A DNA stretch of 64,000 nucleotides from an uncultured Collinsella sp. (GCA_902493855.1 CABUQV010000003.1:1-64000), one strand, 5' to 3'; shown: positions 42,835 to 52,592, numbered from the stretch's first letter. A program made the numbers and translations. The notes: generated by a model not told the origin, from the letters alone.

Positions 42835-43344
42835 CTAGTCGTGGGCGTGGTTGGTGATGGGGCCGACGTGGACTAGCTTAGGGTCCTCGCCGCGCTCGAG
42901 CGCCAGATCGCGCAGGATGGCGTCCTCGCGGGCCTCCATGACCTCGGCCTCGTCGTCCTCGATGTGGTCATAGCCCAGCAGGTGCAGCATGCCGTGAACG
43001 AGCATCAGACGGCACTCGTCAGCGGGGCTATTGCCAAAACCGGGGGCCTGACGGGCAATAACCTGCGGGGCCAAGATAATATCGCCGAGCTCGAGCGTCT
43101 CATCGGCGGGAATGTCATCGTCAAAGGCCGAATCGCACTCAAACGAGAGTACATCGGTGGTGCGATCGATACCGCGCCACTCGTGGTTGAGCTCGTGCAT
43201 CTCGTCCTCGTCGACATACGAAAGGGAAATCTCGACTTCACGTTCAACGCCCTCGGCGGCAAGCACAACCTCGCAGATGTGCTCCACCTCCTGCGCATCG
43301 AGCAGCGTATCGAGTTCGGCATCGTTGCTGATCAATACACTCAA
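42835..43344 (-). CDS. ybeY: Endoribonuclease YbeY
   Basis: A 169-residue metal-dependent endoribonuclease for 16S rRNA 3' maturation and ribosome quality control. The zinc site is HGMLHLLGYDH (three histidines), preceded by LNHEWRGIDRTTDVLSF. The start is TTG 43344, with AAAGGAG 5 nt upstream and a 4-nt overlap with the phoH stop (TTGA). The rest of the fold is complete, with a polar C-terminal tail. Confidence 0.95.
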   Translation of the reverse strand: MSVLISNDAELDTLLDAQEVEHICEVVLAAEGVEREVEISLSYVDEDEMHELNHEWRGIDRTTDVLSFECDSAFDDDIPADETLELGDIILAPQVIARQAPGFGNSPADECRLMLVHGMLHLLGYDHIEDDEAEVMEAREDAILRDLALERGEDPKLVHVGPITNHAHD

Positions 43345-44327
43345 CGGGACTCCTTTCGGTCACGTACGCGTTTCTCGCGCACATCATCATAAGTGTCGTA
43401 TGCCTCGACGATACGTCCCACCAAGGCATGGCGCACCACGTCGGCGCGCTCGAGGTGCGAAAATGCGACATCGTCGACACGGCCCAAAATCTGCTCAACG
43501 TCGGCAAGACCGCCACGACGACCCACCAGGTCGCGCTGGCTCAGGTCGCCGGTAATCACGAACTTGGAGTTAAAACCCAAGCGCGTCAAAAACATCTTCA
43601 TCTGCTCGGGCGTGGTATTTTGCGCCTCGTCGAGCACCACGAAGGCATCGCTCAGCGTGCGGCCGCGCATATAGGCAAGCGGGGCGATCTCGATCACGCC
43701 GCGCTCCATAAGCTCATCGGTGCGCTCGCGATCCATCATGTCAAAAAGGGCGTCGTAGAGCGGACGCATGTAGGGATCGATCTTTTCCTCGAGGGTGCCG
43801 GGCAAAAAGCCCAGGTTCTCCCCCGCCTCGACAACCGGACGCGTCAAGATCAGACGGCCCACCTCGTGACGCTTAAGCGCGGCAACGGCGAGCGCCATGG
43901 CCAGATAAGTCTTACCGGTGCCGGCAGGACCCAGGCCAAACGTGATGGTATGCGAGCGAATGGCATCCACGTAGCGCTTTTGGCCGAGCGTTTTGGGGCG
44001 AATGGCACGACCGCGATACGAAAGCAGCACGTCATCGTGAAACGACGTAGCCTCGTGCTCACCGTCGCGCAGAACGGCCAGACAGCGCGAGACATCGTCG
44101 GCAGAAAGCGTGCGCCCGGCAGCAGCCTCGCGAAAGGCATGTTCGAAAAAACGCGCCACGAGTTCGACCTCATCCGGGTCACCGCTCACGGCGATGCTAT
44201 CGCCACGGGCGACCACGTGAGCGCGAACCAAGCTCTCGAGCGCACGAAGGACGCCGTCGCCGGCGCCCAAAACGCGCGAGGGATCAATCCCCTCGGGAAC
44301 GATAAGTCTAATCTTCGAGGCTTCCAT
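43341..44327 (-). CDS. phoH: PhoH-family ATPase
   Basis: A 328-residue PhoH-like protein. The N-terminal KH-like part contains IRLIVPEGIDPSRVLGAGDGVLRALESLV; the P-loop is GLGPAGTGKTYLAMALAVAAL, with Walker B FVVLDEAQNTTPEQMKMFLTRLG and FVITGDLSQRDL. It is RNA-associated and conserved beside ybeY in rRNA maturation loci. ATG 44327 (MEASKIRL) follows GGGAGG and overlaps the end of mtaB by 20 nt. Confidence 0.94.
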   Translation of the reverse strand: MEASKIRLIVPEGIDPSRVLGAGDGVLRALESLVRAHVVARGDSIAVSGDPDEVELVARFFEHAFREAAAGRTLSADDVSRCLAVLRDGEHEATSFHDDVLLSYRGRAIRPKTLGQKRYVDAIRSHTITFGLGPAGTGKTYLAMALAVAALKRHEVGRLILTRPVVEAGENLGFLPGTLEEKIDPYMRPLYDALFDMMDRERTDELMERGVIEIAPLAYMRGRTLSDAFVVLDEAQNTTPEQMKMFLTRLGFNSKFVITGDLSQRDLVGRRGGLADVEQILGRVDDVAFSHLERADVVRHALVGRIVEAYDTYDDVREKRVRDRKESR

Positions 44328-45600
44328 GAACCTCCCTGCGTGCATGGACCAGGCCGGAATCATCGACTCCGATGATAGCAACATCGAGCAGGCACGGGGC
44401 TGTAAGTCCACGGGTATCGTCAAGACGAGCATGATGGAACGAGCCGAGTGTCAGGTTGTCAGCATACTCGAGCACGGCACGCTCGACCGTGCCCACGCGA
44501 CGACGAGCGTCGGCAATAGCGAGCTCCTGCGCGGCGGCCCGCATACGGCGGCTGCGCTCGGCCATAACCTCGGGCGGCACTTGGTCGGGCATGTCGGCAG
44601 CAAGGGTACCGGGACGCTTGCTATAGCGGAACACGTGCATACGCGAGAAACCCACACGGCGGCACAGCGCCAGCGACTCCTCGAATTCCTCGTCCGTCTC
44701 ACCAGGAAAACCGACGATGACATCGCACGAAAGAGACACCTGGGGCAAGTTGGCGCGAATCATGCGCACCGTGTCCTCAAAGGCCTCGGCGCTATAGGGA
44801 CGGCCCATGCGATGCAGGGTCGCCGTGCAGCCGGACTGCACGGGCAGGTGCAAAAACGGGGCGATACGCTGCGGATAGCGCGCCATAACCTTAAGCAGGC
44901 GCTCAGAGATATCCATGGGCTCGACCGAGGAAATGCGCACATGCGGAATAGACGTGCGCTCCATGATGGCCTCGAGCAGCTCATCGATTTCGACATGCTC
45001 GTCGGTCGCGCTCTTGCCATCGTAGGCACCCAGGTTCACACCGGTCAGCACCACCTCGGGCACGCCGGCCTCCTGGGCCTCGCGAACTTGCTCAAGCACG
45101 GACTCGACGGGCACGGAACGCTCGGGGCCGCGCGCCTTCCACACAATGCAATAGGTGCAGCGATGGTTGCAGCCATCCTGAATCTTCACGCCCAGGCGAG
45201 AGCGACCGAGCGCATCGACCACCTCGCCATCGCTGCAGGCGGGAACGCTATCGGACTCAACACCCAGCACCTCGCAAACACGTTCGGCGACATCGATCTT
45301 GGACGGCTCGGCAATCACGCGATCCGAAAGCTCCGACAGCTCCTCGGGATGCAAATTGACCACGCAACCGGTCACGAGCACATAGGGCTCGTTTGGATGG
45401 GACAGCGCATGACGGACGGCCTTACGGGTCTTGGCCTCGGCCTCGCCCGTAACGGCACAGGTGTTAATGACGATCAGGTCGGCATCCTGGGGCTCCACCA
45501 TAGCAAAGCCCAGGCGCATAAGATCGGCAGTGATACGGTCAGACTCAACCCGGTTGACACGGCAACCGAGGTTGACGACGGAAATATGGGGTGCGAGCAC
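44308..45600 (-). CDS. mtaB: tRNA t6A37 methylthiotransferase MtaB
   Basis: A 430-residue radical-SAM methylthiotransferase that converts t6A37 to ms2t6A in tRNAs for ANN codons. The N-terminal part has VNLGCRVNRVESD and NTCAVTGEAEAKTRKAVR; the radical SAM motif is CNHRCTYCIVWKARG; C-terminal TRAM-like region present. NLGCRVNxxE and CNHxCTYC..ARG separate MtaB from MiaB and RimO. It is followed by phoH with overlap and preceded by dnaJ at 9 nt. Confidence 0.94.
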   Translation of the reverse strand: MLAPHISVVNLGCRVNRVESDRITADLMRLGFAMVEPQDADLIVINTCAVTGEAEAKTRKAVRHALSHPNEPYVLVTGCVVNLHPEELSELSDRVIAEPSKIDVAERVCEVLGVESDSVPACSDGEVVDALGRSRLGVKIQDGCNHRCTYCIVWKARGPERSVPVESVLEQVREAQEAGVPEVVLTGVNLGAYDGKSATDEHVEIDELLEAIMERTSIPHVRISSVEPMDISERLLKVMARYPQRIAPFLHLPVQSGCTATLHRMGRPYSAEAFEDTVRMIRANLPQVSLSCDVIVGFPGETDEEFEESLALCRRVGFSRMHVFRYSKRPGTLAADMPDQVPPEVMAERSRRMRAAAQELAIADARRRVGTVERAVLEYADNLTLGSFHHARLDDTRGLTAPCLLDVAIIGVDDSGLVHARREVHGSLED

Positions 45601-45609
45601 GCGGGCTCC

Positions 45610-46758
45610 TTAATCGAGGATATCGTCGAGGGCACTCTTGATACGGTCGGTCACCGACTTCTTACCGGAAGCGACGTCATCGCCCATATCATCGGCAAAA
45701 GCACGGAGCAGCTCGCGCTGCTTATTGGAAAGATTGGTGGGAACGACCACGCGCAGTTGCACGATCAGGCGGCCACGCGAACCGCCACCGCCAATGCGCG
45801 GCATGCCGTAATTATTGACGTTCACGGTGTCGCCGTACTGGGCGCCGGCGGGAACCGTCACCTTAACGACCTCGTCGGGCATAATGCCCTCGACCTCAAT
45901 CTCGCAGCCGAGCGAAGCCTGCGCAATCGAGATATCGCTCACCAGGTACAGGTCGTCACCGTTGCGCTTAAAGCGCTCATGGTCGGCAACGCGCACGTTG
46001 ACAATCAGGTCGCCCGAAGGCTCGCCGCGAAGGCCGGCCTCGCCAAAGCCGCTCACGCGCAGCTGGCGACCGGTCGAAACGCCGGCGGGGATATCGATGT
46101 CAATCTTTTCATGCGAAGGCGTGCGGCCCTGACCGTCGCAGGTCTCGCAGGGATGGTCGATAACCGTGCCCTCGCCATGGCAGTCGGGGCAAGGCGAGGA
46201 AGACTGAACCTGGCCCAGGAACGAACGCTGAACCGTCGTGACGTAGCCCGTACCGTGGCAGCGGCCGCACTGCTTTTCCTGTGCGCCCTCTGCCCTACCG
46301 GTGCCATTGCAGTCCTCGCAAGGAGCAAGGCGGTCATAGCTGATCGTCTTTTTGCAGCCGAGTGCCGCCTCCTCGAGCGTCACCGAAAGGGAGATGGCCA
46401 TATCGCGACCCCGGCGGCGCTCGCGACGGCTGCGGGCGCCACCGCCGGCACCGCCGCCAAAGAACGACGAGAACAAGTCGTCCATGCCCATGCCACCAAA
46501 GATATCGTTGATATCGACGTAGCCTGAACCACCAGGGCCGTCGGCAGTGCCGTAACGGTCGTAGTTAGCACGCTTCTGCTCATCGGAAAGAACGGAATAC
46601 GCCTCGTTAAGCTCTTTAAACTTGGCCTCGGCCTCGGGGTCGTCCGAAACGTCCGGGTGTACGGTACGGGCCTTCTTTAGAAACGCGCGCTTAATCGTCC
46701 GCGCGTCGGCATCCCTGTCGACGCCAAGTACCTCGTAGTAATCCCTATTTTCCGACAC
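45610..46758 (-). CDS. dnaJ: Chaperone protein DnaJ
   Basis: A 382-residue class I J-protein that stimulates DnaK. The J domain has the HPD motif in KARTVHPDVSDD; a Gly/Phe-rich region follows (about 75-135); four CxxCxGxG zinc repeats (CEDCNGTG, CGRCHGTG, CPDCHGEG, CETCDGQG) are all present; the two C-terminal substrate domains are intact. The GTG at 46758 (MSENRDYYEVLGV) has AAGGA 8 nt upstream. dnaK and grpE are not in the window. A membrane-anchored paralogue lies directly upstream. Confidence 0.95.
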   Translation of the reverse strand: MSENRDYYEVLGVDRDADARTIKRAFLKKARTVHPDVSDDPEAEAKFKELNEAYSVLSDEQKRANYDRYGTADGPGGSGYVDINDIFGGMGMDDLFSSFFGGGAGGGARSRRERRRGRDMAISLSVTLEEAALGCKKTISYDRLAPCEDCNGTGRAEGAQEKQCGRCHGTGYVTTVQRSFLGQVQSSSPCPDCHGEGTVIDHPCETCDGQGRTPSHEKIDIDIPAGVSTGRQLRVSGFGEAGLRGEPSGDLIVNVRVADHERFKRNGDDLYLVSDISIAQASLGCEIEVEGIMPDEVVKVTVPAGAQYGDTVNVNNYGMPRIGGGGSRGRLIVQLRVVVPTNLSNKQRELLRAFADDMGDDVASGKKSVTDRIKSALDDILD

Positions 46759-46839
46759 GACCGAATCCTTCCGACTTTCATTATTGTCACAGTGCGTCCT
46801 ATACCCAAGCAGGGCCGGCCGCAAACAGAGGGTTTGATG

Positions 46840-47943
46840 TTATTGCATCTGGTACGGCGAAAGCATAGCCCGCTGCGAGCAGCTCGCGAACCAAACCGAC
46901 ACGAGCGCGAACATGAAGCCGTTGGCAAAACCGTTGGCAAACTGCATCGCACCGCGCTTCCACCACAGCAAGCTGCGATGAAGCACGCCGTCCGAAAGCA
47001 CCATGAACAGGCCCATGGTAAACGGAATAAAGCACATCACGGCAAAGGCAGAGAACACGCCCGAGATGGCCGAGAGTACCAAAAACGGCGCCACGATGCC
47101 CATCAGGTAAAAACCGGTACGAGCTTTGCCTTCCAAGCGCTCGGCCTCAACATGGGCGCGGCCCACCAGGTCGCCGCCCGCGGCACCGTTGGTGCCAGCA
47201 TGACCCATGCCGCTAATGCGGACCTCGTCGCCATCGTGCGTGCCGGCAGGAAACTCAATCGTCTGCTCGGAGGTTACGCGAGTACGACCGCTGCCACCGC
47301 AATCAGGGCAGGGGTCTGCCACGACCTTACCGGAACCGCCGCACTCGGGGCAGACCGACTGGAACGTGCCCGCACCAAACAGGAAGGACAGGTCGACGTC
47401 GATGTGGCCGCGGCCACCGCAGCTCGGGCAGGTATGGGCATGCTCGGAGGAGACAGAACCCGAGCCGCCGCAGTGACCACAGGTATCGAAGCGCGTATAG
47501 CGGACGGTCTTGCGGGCACCGCCCTTGGCCTCCTTGGCGTCGAGTTTGATATCGACGACCACATTGGCGCCGTTCTCGGGATTGTAGGCAGCCTGTCCAC
47601 GACGCTGCTGGCCCCAGGCACCGCCAAAAGGAAAGCCGCCCTCAAAAGGATTGCCATAACCCGTGCTGCCGGCGTAGCCGCCACCATAGGGCGAAGCCGT
47701 AGGAGCACCGGCAAAGGGATTGCCAGAACGCATGGCGTCGTAGCGCGCACGTTTTTGCTCATCCGAAAGCACGGCGTAGGCCTCGGAAACCTCTTTGAAC
47801 TTTTCCTCGGCATCCGGCTCTTTGTTGACGTCCGGATGGAGCTTGCGGGCCTTTTGCTGGAAGGCTTTTTGAATATCACGCGAGGTGGCGTCCTTGGAGA
47901 CACCCAGAATCTCGTAGTAATCTTTTTCGTTCATCGTCGCCAT
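46840..47943 (-). CDS. J-domain protein with zinc-finger repeats and C-terminal membrane helices
   Basis: A 367-residue unusual DnaJ. Residues 1-70 are a normal J domain (HPD in KARKLHPDVNKE); a Gly/Phe/Tyr-rich stretch follows; four CxxCxGxG repeats are present (CGHCGGSG, CPSCGGRG, CPECGGSG, CPDCGGSG). The first substrate domain begins normally (IEFPAGTHDGDEVRISGMGHAG) but after GGDLVGRAHVEAERLEGK it changes to about three membrane helices (roughly residues 270-360) and no second substrate domain. It may present clients at the membrane. AGGAGG is upstream of ATG 47943. Neighbouring dnaJ is intact, so this is a diverged duplicate rather than a lesion, though a recombination junction is possible. 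Confidence 0.88.
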   Translation of the reverse strand: MATMNEKDYYEILGVSKDATSRDIQKAFQQKARKLHPDVNKEPDAEEKFKEVSEAYAVLSDEQKRARYDAMRSGNPFAGAPTASPYGGGYAGSTGYGNPFEGGFPFGGAWGQQRRGQAAYNPENGANVVVDIKLDAKEAKGGARKTVRYTRFDTCGHCGGSGSVSSEHAHTCPSCGGRGHIDVDLSFLFGAGTFQSVCPECGGSGKVVADPCPDCGGSGRTRVTSEQTIEFPAGTHDGDEVRISGMGHAGTNGAAGGDLVGRAHVEAERLEGKARTGFYLMGIVAPFLVLSAISGVFSAFAVMCFIPFTMGLFMVLSDGVLHRSLLWWKRGAMQFANGFANGFMFALVSVWFASCSQRAMLSPYQMQ

Positions 47944-48001
47944 GCGCGGCAACCTCCTGCTCACAGCAGCGTATATATTTCGGTAATTCTACCCGAGCGG
48001 C

Positions 48002-49234
48002 CTAAGCTAGATCCCAAAACAGCTCGAACAGAACATTTCCATCGAGCCAGCCCAGGTGTGTCGGCGCTAAACGAGCTCGAACATGGCCCGCGACGACATC
48101 TGCCGAAGTAAAGGGTCCCTCATGGACCCCGAGCGTCTCGGGCACCCAAGTGGCAAGACCCAATTCGAGTGCGCGATCGCAAGCGGCTGCCAGCTCACAC
48201 GCTGGGATGACGCAAGCTGCACGAACAGACAGGTCGGACGCGACACCACGCGTCATGCGACAAGCGAGCATCAGGTCTTCAGCCGCAGCCTCGCGCTGCG
48301 ACAGATATTCGGTCTCGAACGCCATCGCGTCATCGTCACGTTGCACCAGACGCACGCGGTACGCATCGCCTCGAGAAGACACGCCGGGGAACAAACCTGC
48401 AAGACGGTCGAAATCCTCGGCGTCGAGCATGCCCGCGGCAGAACGACCCAGGCCCAGATAGCCCCGTCCGGTCCAGTAGGCAATGTTATGGGAGCACTCA
48501 TGGCCGTCGAGCGCGTAGCTCGCCACCTCATACGGGTGATAGCCGGCGGCACCCAGGAGCTCGCGTGCCAAGTCCATGCACGAAGCCTGAAAATCCTCGT
48601 CGGGCTCGAGCGACTCGTCGCGGCGCGCCATGCGATAAAGGGGCGTCCCCTCCTCAAGCGTGAGCGGGTAGACCGACACATGATGCGGGACCGCCGCCAG
48701 CACGCCATCGAGCGTGCGCTTCCAACTCGCTGCGGTCTGCCCGGGAAGTCCGCACATAAGGTCGCACGACACATCAAGCCCAGCGTCCTTAACCGTCGCG
48801 ATGGCGGCGAGCGCCCGATCGGCATCGTGAATACGACCGATGGCAGTAAGTTCGGCGTTATCGAGCGTTTGCACGCCCAGAGAGACGCGTGTGACACCAA
48901 CCTTGACAAGTGCAGTAGCAAGCTCGGCGGTCAGCGACTCGGGATTGGCCTCGCAGGTAAACTCAACGGGGGCACACCACGCACGAATACGCCGCGCCAG
49001 CTCCACCAGGCGCTCCCCCGCCAGCGACGGCGTACCGCCACCAACATAGACGGTGCGGATCTGGTCAAGGGCATCAGCCTTGCCAAAAGCATCGAGACGC
49101 GCGAACAACTGCTCAAAATAGGCATCGAGCGCAGCGCTCAGGTCGCACGGAGCAAAACTGCGCGAGTCAAAGTCGCAGTACCGGCACTTTTGGGCGCAAA
49201 ACGGCACGTGCACGTACAGTGCGGTAACGGCCAC
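48002..49234 (-). CDS. hemW: Radical SAM family heme chaperone HemW
   Basis: A 410-residue radical-SAM protein formerly annotated as oxygen-independent coproporphyrinogen oxidase. The iron-sulfur motif is CAQKCRYCDF; HVPFC lies just before it, and GGTPS follows the SAM domain start. YWTGRGYLGLGRSAAGM is in the family C-terminal part. It lacks the extra motif of true HemN enzymes, and the modern assignment is heme insertion. It lies upstream of the DnaJ-like gene; the hemW-hrcA-grpE-dnaJ order of many Gram-positives is shortened here, with hrcA and grpE absent. Confidence 0.9.
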   Translation of the reverse strand: MAVTALYVHVPFCAQKCRYCDFDSRSFAPCDLSAALDAYFEQLFARLDAFGKADALDQIRTVYVGGGTPSLAGERLVELARRIRAWCAPVEFTCEANPESLTAELATALVKVGVTRVSLGVQTLDNAELTAIGRIHDADRALAAIATVKDAGLDVSCDLMCGLPGQTAASWKRTLDGVLAAVPHHVSVYPLTLEEGTPLYRMARRDESLEPDEDFQASCMDLARELLGAAGYHPYEVASYALDGHECSHNIAYWTGRGYLGLGRSAAGMLDAEDFDRLAGLFPGVSSRGDAYRVRLVQRDDDAMAFETEYLSQREAAAEDLMLACRMTRGVASDLSVRAACVIPACELAAACDRALELGLATWVPETLGVHEGPFTSADVVAGHVRARLAPTHLGWLDGNVLFELFWDLA

Positions 49235-49236
49235 CC

Positions 49237-50280
49237 TTAAGCCTCCAGAGGATGAGGGGGCACCGATTCGCCGGCGGCAAGGGCGGCCTCGCAGGCCACC
49301 ACATCGCGCTCGATCTCATCGACCAGTGCCATAAACTCCTCGTAAGTGGAACAGCGCACCACATGGGCACGCCAAGCGGCGGCATGGGGCATGCCTTTTA
49401 AGTACCAGCTTGCGTACGTACGGGCACGCGCCATGAGCGGCAGGAGCTCATGTGTCAGCGTTAGGTGCTCACGCAGGGCGTCCAGGCGCTCGACGGAGCT
49501 GCGAACCGGCACCGGTATGCCATCGAGCGCAAGGGCGCGAGCATCGCCAAACACCCACGGGTTCCCATAGATACCGCGCGCGATAAACACCGCGCTGGCG
49601 CCCGAGTTGCGCAGATGCTCCGCGGCATCCTCGGCGGTAAACACGTCGCCCGAACCGATCACGGGAATCTCAACGGCGTCGGCAACCTCATCGACGACCG
49701 ACCAATCGGCCTGGCCCGTATAGAGCTGCGTGGCGCAGCGGCCATGCACCGCCACCGCGGCGGCACCGGCGCCTTCGAGCATCTGGGCAAACGTCGCGGC
49801 ATTACGGTCCTCGGCATAAAAGCCTTTGCGAATCTTGACGGTCACGGGTACATGCGCCGCGCCCACCGCCGCCTCGACGATCTTCTCGGCCAAATCGGGC
49901 GTGCGCATGAGCGCCGAGCCCTCGCCCTTGGTAACGACCTTGCGGGCGGGGCATGCCATATTGATATCGATGAGCGACAGGCGATCGCCAACGCGCTCCT
50001 CGACGGCGGCGACGGCACTCGCAAACTGATCGGGCTTGGAGCCAAAGAGCTGCACGCAAATCTGCTGCTCCTCGTCGGCCGGCAGCACCAGGCGCCACGT
50101 TTTGTTGCTGGCATAGGCAAGGCCCGCCACGCTCACCATCTCGCTGTAGGCAAGGTTGGCACCGCGGCGGCGGCACATGATGCGGTAGGCAGGGTCGGTC
50201 ACGCCCGCCATGGGAGCCATAAGGAACGGCTGCTCGGCATAGGCGCCCAGCAGCCGCTTGCTGTATTCAGAAAGCGCCAT
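49237..50280 (-). CDS. dus: tRNA-dihydrouridine synthase (DusB-like)
   Basis: A 347-residue FMN enzyme that reduces uridines in the tRNA D-loop. The catalytic Cys is in NMACPARKVVTKGEGSALM, with MAPMAGVTDPAYRIMCRRRGA at the N-terminus and GSGDVFTAEDAAEHL binding the FMN phosphate; the C-terminal helical domain recognises tRNA. It is packed 2 nt upstream of hemW and 4 nt downstream of lepA. Confidence 0.93.
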   Translation of the reverse strand: MALSEYSKRLLGAYAEQPFLMAPMAGVTDPAYRIMCRRRGANLAYSEMVSVAGLAYASNKTWRLVLPADEEQQICVQLFGSKPDQFASAVAAVEERVGDRLSLIDINMACPARKVVTKGEGSALMRTPDLAEKIVEAAVGAAHVPVTVKIRKGFYAEDRNAATFAQMLEGAGAAAVAVHGRCATQLYTGQADWSVVDEVADAVEIPVIGSGDVFTAEDAAEHLRNSGASAVFIARGIYGNPWVFGDARALALDGIPVPVRSSVERLDALREHLTLTHELLPLMARARTYASWYLKGMPHAAAWRAHVVRCSTYEEFMALVDEIERDVVACEAALAAGESVPPHPLEA

Positions 50281-50284
50281 AGAC

Positions 50285-52096
50285 CTACTCGTCCACCTTG
50301 AGGATCGCCATAAAGGCCTCCTGCGGGACCTCGACCGATCCGATGGCCTTCATGCGCTTCTTGCCCTCTTTCTGCTTCTCGAGCAGCTTGCGCTTACGCG
50401 AGATATCGCCGCCGTAGCACTTAGCAAGCACGTCCTTGCGACGCGCCTTGACGGTGGAGCGGGCAATGATCTTGTTGCCGATAGCACCCTGGATGGGCAC
50501 CTCGAACAGCTGACGCGGGATGATCTCCTTAAGCTTGTCGCACAGGCCGCGGGCAAGACCGTAGGCCTTGTCCTTGTGGACGATAAACGACAGCGCGTCC
50601 ACCTCGTCGCCCGAAAGCAGGATATCGAGCTTCACGAGCTCAGATGGACGGTACTCGTTGAACTCGTAGTCGAGCGAGGCATAGCCCTTGGTACGGCTCT
50701 TGAGCTGATCGAAGAAGTCCAAGATGAGCTCGGCAAGCGGCATATCAAAGCGCATCTCGACCGACTTGCTCGTGAGATGGATCATGTCGGTAGTAATGCC
50801 GCGGTGCTCGATAGCGAGCTGCATGACGGCACCCGTATACTCGGGCGGGCAGATGATCTTTGCCTTGAGGTAGGGCTCCTCGATACGCTCGATGCGCGTA
50901 GCCTCGGGCAGATCCTGCGGGCTACGGACATCAATCATCTCGCCGTCAGTCTTGTAGACGTGATAGTCCACCGAGGGGCTCGTGGCAATGAGGTCCAAGT
51001 TGAACTCGCGCTCCAGGCGTTCCTTGACGACTTCCATGTGCAGCAGGCCCAGGAAGCCCACGCGGAAGCCAAAGCCGAGCGCCACCGAGGTCTCGGGCTC
51101 CCACACCAACGACGGGTCGTTGACGTGCAGCTTATCGAGCGCGTCACGCAGGTTCTCGTAGTCCTTGTTATCGATCGGGAACAGGCCCGTATAGACCATG
51201 GGCTTGGCCTCGCGGTAACCGGGAAGCGGCTCGGGGCAGGGATTCGACGCCCACGTGAGGGTATCGCCCACGCGAACGGCCTCGGGGTCCTTCAGGCCCG
51301 TGACCACGTATCCGACCTCGCCGACCGTCAGCGCGTCGACCGGGGTCTCGGCGGGACGCTTGACGCCCACGCCATCGACCAAAAAGTCGCCCTTTGCCTG
51401 CATCATGCGCAGGGTATCGCCTTTTTTGATGGATCCGTCAAAGACGCGCACCGTGGCGACGACGCCACGATACTCGTCGAAGTACGAATCCAGAATGAGT
51501 GCCTTGAGCGGCGCGTTCGCATCGCCCTTGGGCGGAGAGATCAAAAAGACAATGGACTCCAGCAGATCGTGGATGCCCTCGCCGGTCTTGCCCGAGACAC
51601 ACACGGCATCATCGGCAGGAATCGCCAGGTCATCCTCGATCTCGGTCTTAACCTCATCGGGATGGGCCGAGGGCAGGTCGATCTTGTTGATGGCCGGCAC
51701 AATGTCCAGATTGGCGTTCATGGCGAGCGTCGCGTTGGAGACGGTCTGCGCCTCGACGCCCTGCGTGGCGTCGACAACGAGCACCGCGCCCTCACAGGCT
51801 GCCAGCGAGCGCGAGACCTCGTAGGTAAAGTCCACGTGGCCCGGCGTATCGATCAGATTGAACTGATACGTCTCGCCATCGTCGGCGTCATAGGACACGC
51901 GAACGGCATTGGACTTGATCGTGATGCCGCGCTCGCGCTCGATATCCATAGTGTCGAGCAGCTGCGACTCCATATCGCGCTCGTCAACGGTATGGGTGAG
52001 CTCGAGAATGCGGTCACTGATCGTGGACTTGCCATGGTCGATGTGCGCAACAATCGAGAAGTTGCGGATGTGGGAAATGTCAATTGAAGTATTCAT
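50285..52096 (-). CDS. lepA: Elongation factor 4 (LepA)
   Basis: A 603-residue ribosome-binding GTPase. G1 AHIDHGKST, G3 DTPGHVDF, G4 NKIDLP are present; domain order G, II, III, V and the LepA-specific C-terminal domain (ending KKRMKAIGSVEVPQEAFMAILKVDE in part) is complete. ATG 52096 (MNTSIDISHIRNFSIVAH) is chosen by family length; it lacks a strong ribosome site. The longer frame from 52156 lies inside the rpsT terminator. hemW lies nearby, matching the lepA-hemW order. Confidence 0.96.
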   Translation of the reverse strand: MNTSIDISHIRNFSIVAHIDHGKSTISDRILELTHTVDERDMESQLLDTMDIERERGITIKSNAVRVSYDADDGETYQFNLIDTPGHVDFTYEVSRSLAACEGAVLVVDATQGVEAQTVSNATLAMNANLDIVPAINKIDLPSAHPDEVKTEIEDDLAIPADDAVCVSGKTGEGIHDLLESIVFLISPPKGDANAPLKALILDSYFDEYRGVVATVRVFDGSIKKGDTLRMMQAKGDFLVDGVGVKRPAETPVDALTVGEVGYVVTGLKDPEAVRVGDTLTWASNPCPEPLPGYREAKPMVYTGLFPIDNKDYENLRDALDKLHVNDPSLVWEPETSVALGFGFRVGFLGLLHMEVVKERLEREFNLDLIATSPSVDYHVYKTDGEMIDVRSPQDLPEATRIERIEEPYLKAKIICPPEYTGAVMQLAIEHRGITTDMIHLTSKSVEMRFDMPLAELILDFFDQLKSRTKGYASLDYEFNEYRPSELVKLDILLSGDEVDALSFIVHKDKAYGLARGLCDKLKEIIPRQLFEVPIQGAIGNKIIARSTVKARRKDVLAKCYGGDISRKRKLLEKQKEGKKRMKAIGSVEVPQEAFMAILKVDE

Positions 52097-52121
52097 GCGG
52101 ACTATCTTACCCGAGCGATAC

Positions 52122-52156
52122 AAAAAATGGAGCCTGTTCCATAAAACAGGCTCCAT
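52122..52156 (-). terminator. Terminator of rpsT
   Basis: On the minus strand ATGGAGCCTGTT (52145-52156) pairs with AACAGGCTCCAT (52127-52138), loop of 6 nt, followed by TTTTTTG. A strong intrinsic terminator ahead of lepA. Confidence 0.9.
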
Positions 52157-52192
52157 TTATGCGCGTAATCTGTGTGGTGTGAAATTTACAAC

Positions 52193-52459
52193 TTAGGCGT
52201 TGATGCTGTTCACGAGCTTGGCAAGACCGGACTTGCGGTTGGAAGCCTGGTTCTTGTGGATAACATGCTTGGCGGCAGCCATGTCGAGACGCTTGGTGAC
52301 GGTCTTGAGGGCAGCCTGGGCCTTCTCGGCGTCGCCCTCGGCGACGGCGGACTGGACGTGCTTGGTCAGCGTCTTGAGCTCGGACTTGACAGCCTTGTTA
52401 CGCATGCGAGCTGCCTCATTGGTGCGGATACGCTTCTTCTGAGACTTGATGTTTGCCAC
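52193..52459 (-). CDS. rpsT: 30S ribosomal protein S20
   Basis: The 88-residue S20, a bundle of three helices bound to 16S rRNA. ANIKSQKKRIRTNEAARMRNKAVKS and KNQASNRKSGLAKLVNSINA are diagnostic. The start is a GTG at 52459 with AAAGGA upstream; the longer ORF (from 52528) has a non-family N-terminus. It is transcribed alone and ended by a strong terminator. Confidence 0.96.
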   Translation of the reverse strand: MANIKSQKKRIRTNEAARMRNKAVKSELKTLTKHVQSAVAEGDAEKAQAALKTVTKRLDMAAAKHVIHKNQASNRKSGLAKLVNSINA

Positions 52460-52592
52460 TTCTGGAGTTCCTTTCGAGTTCCTTGCAAAAAATGTATGAC
52501 ACCTCTGAGACACGGTGAGGTCATGCAAGCGCCTACTATAGCACGCTCCCCCTCAAAGGGATAGAACGAATTTGTCAAATAGGCAGGTATCA

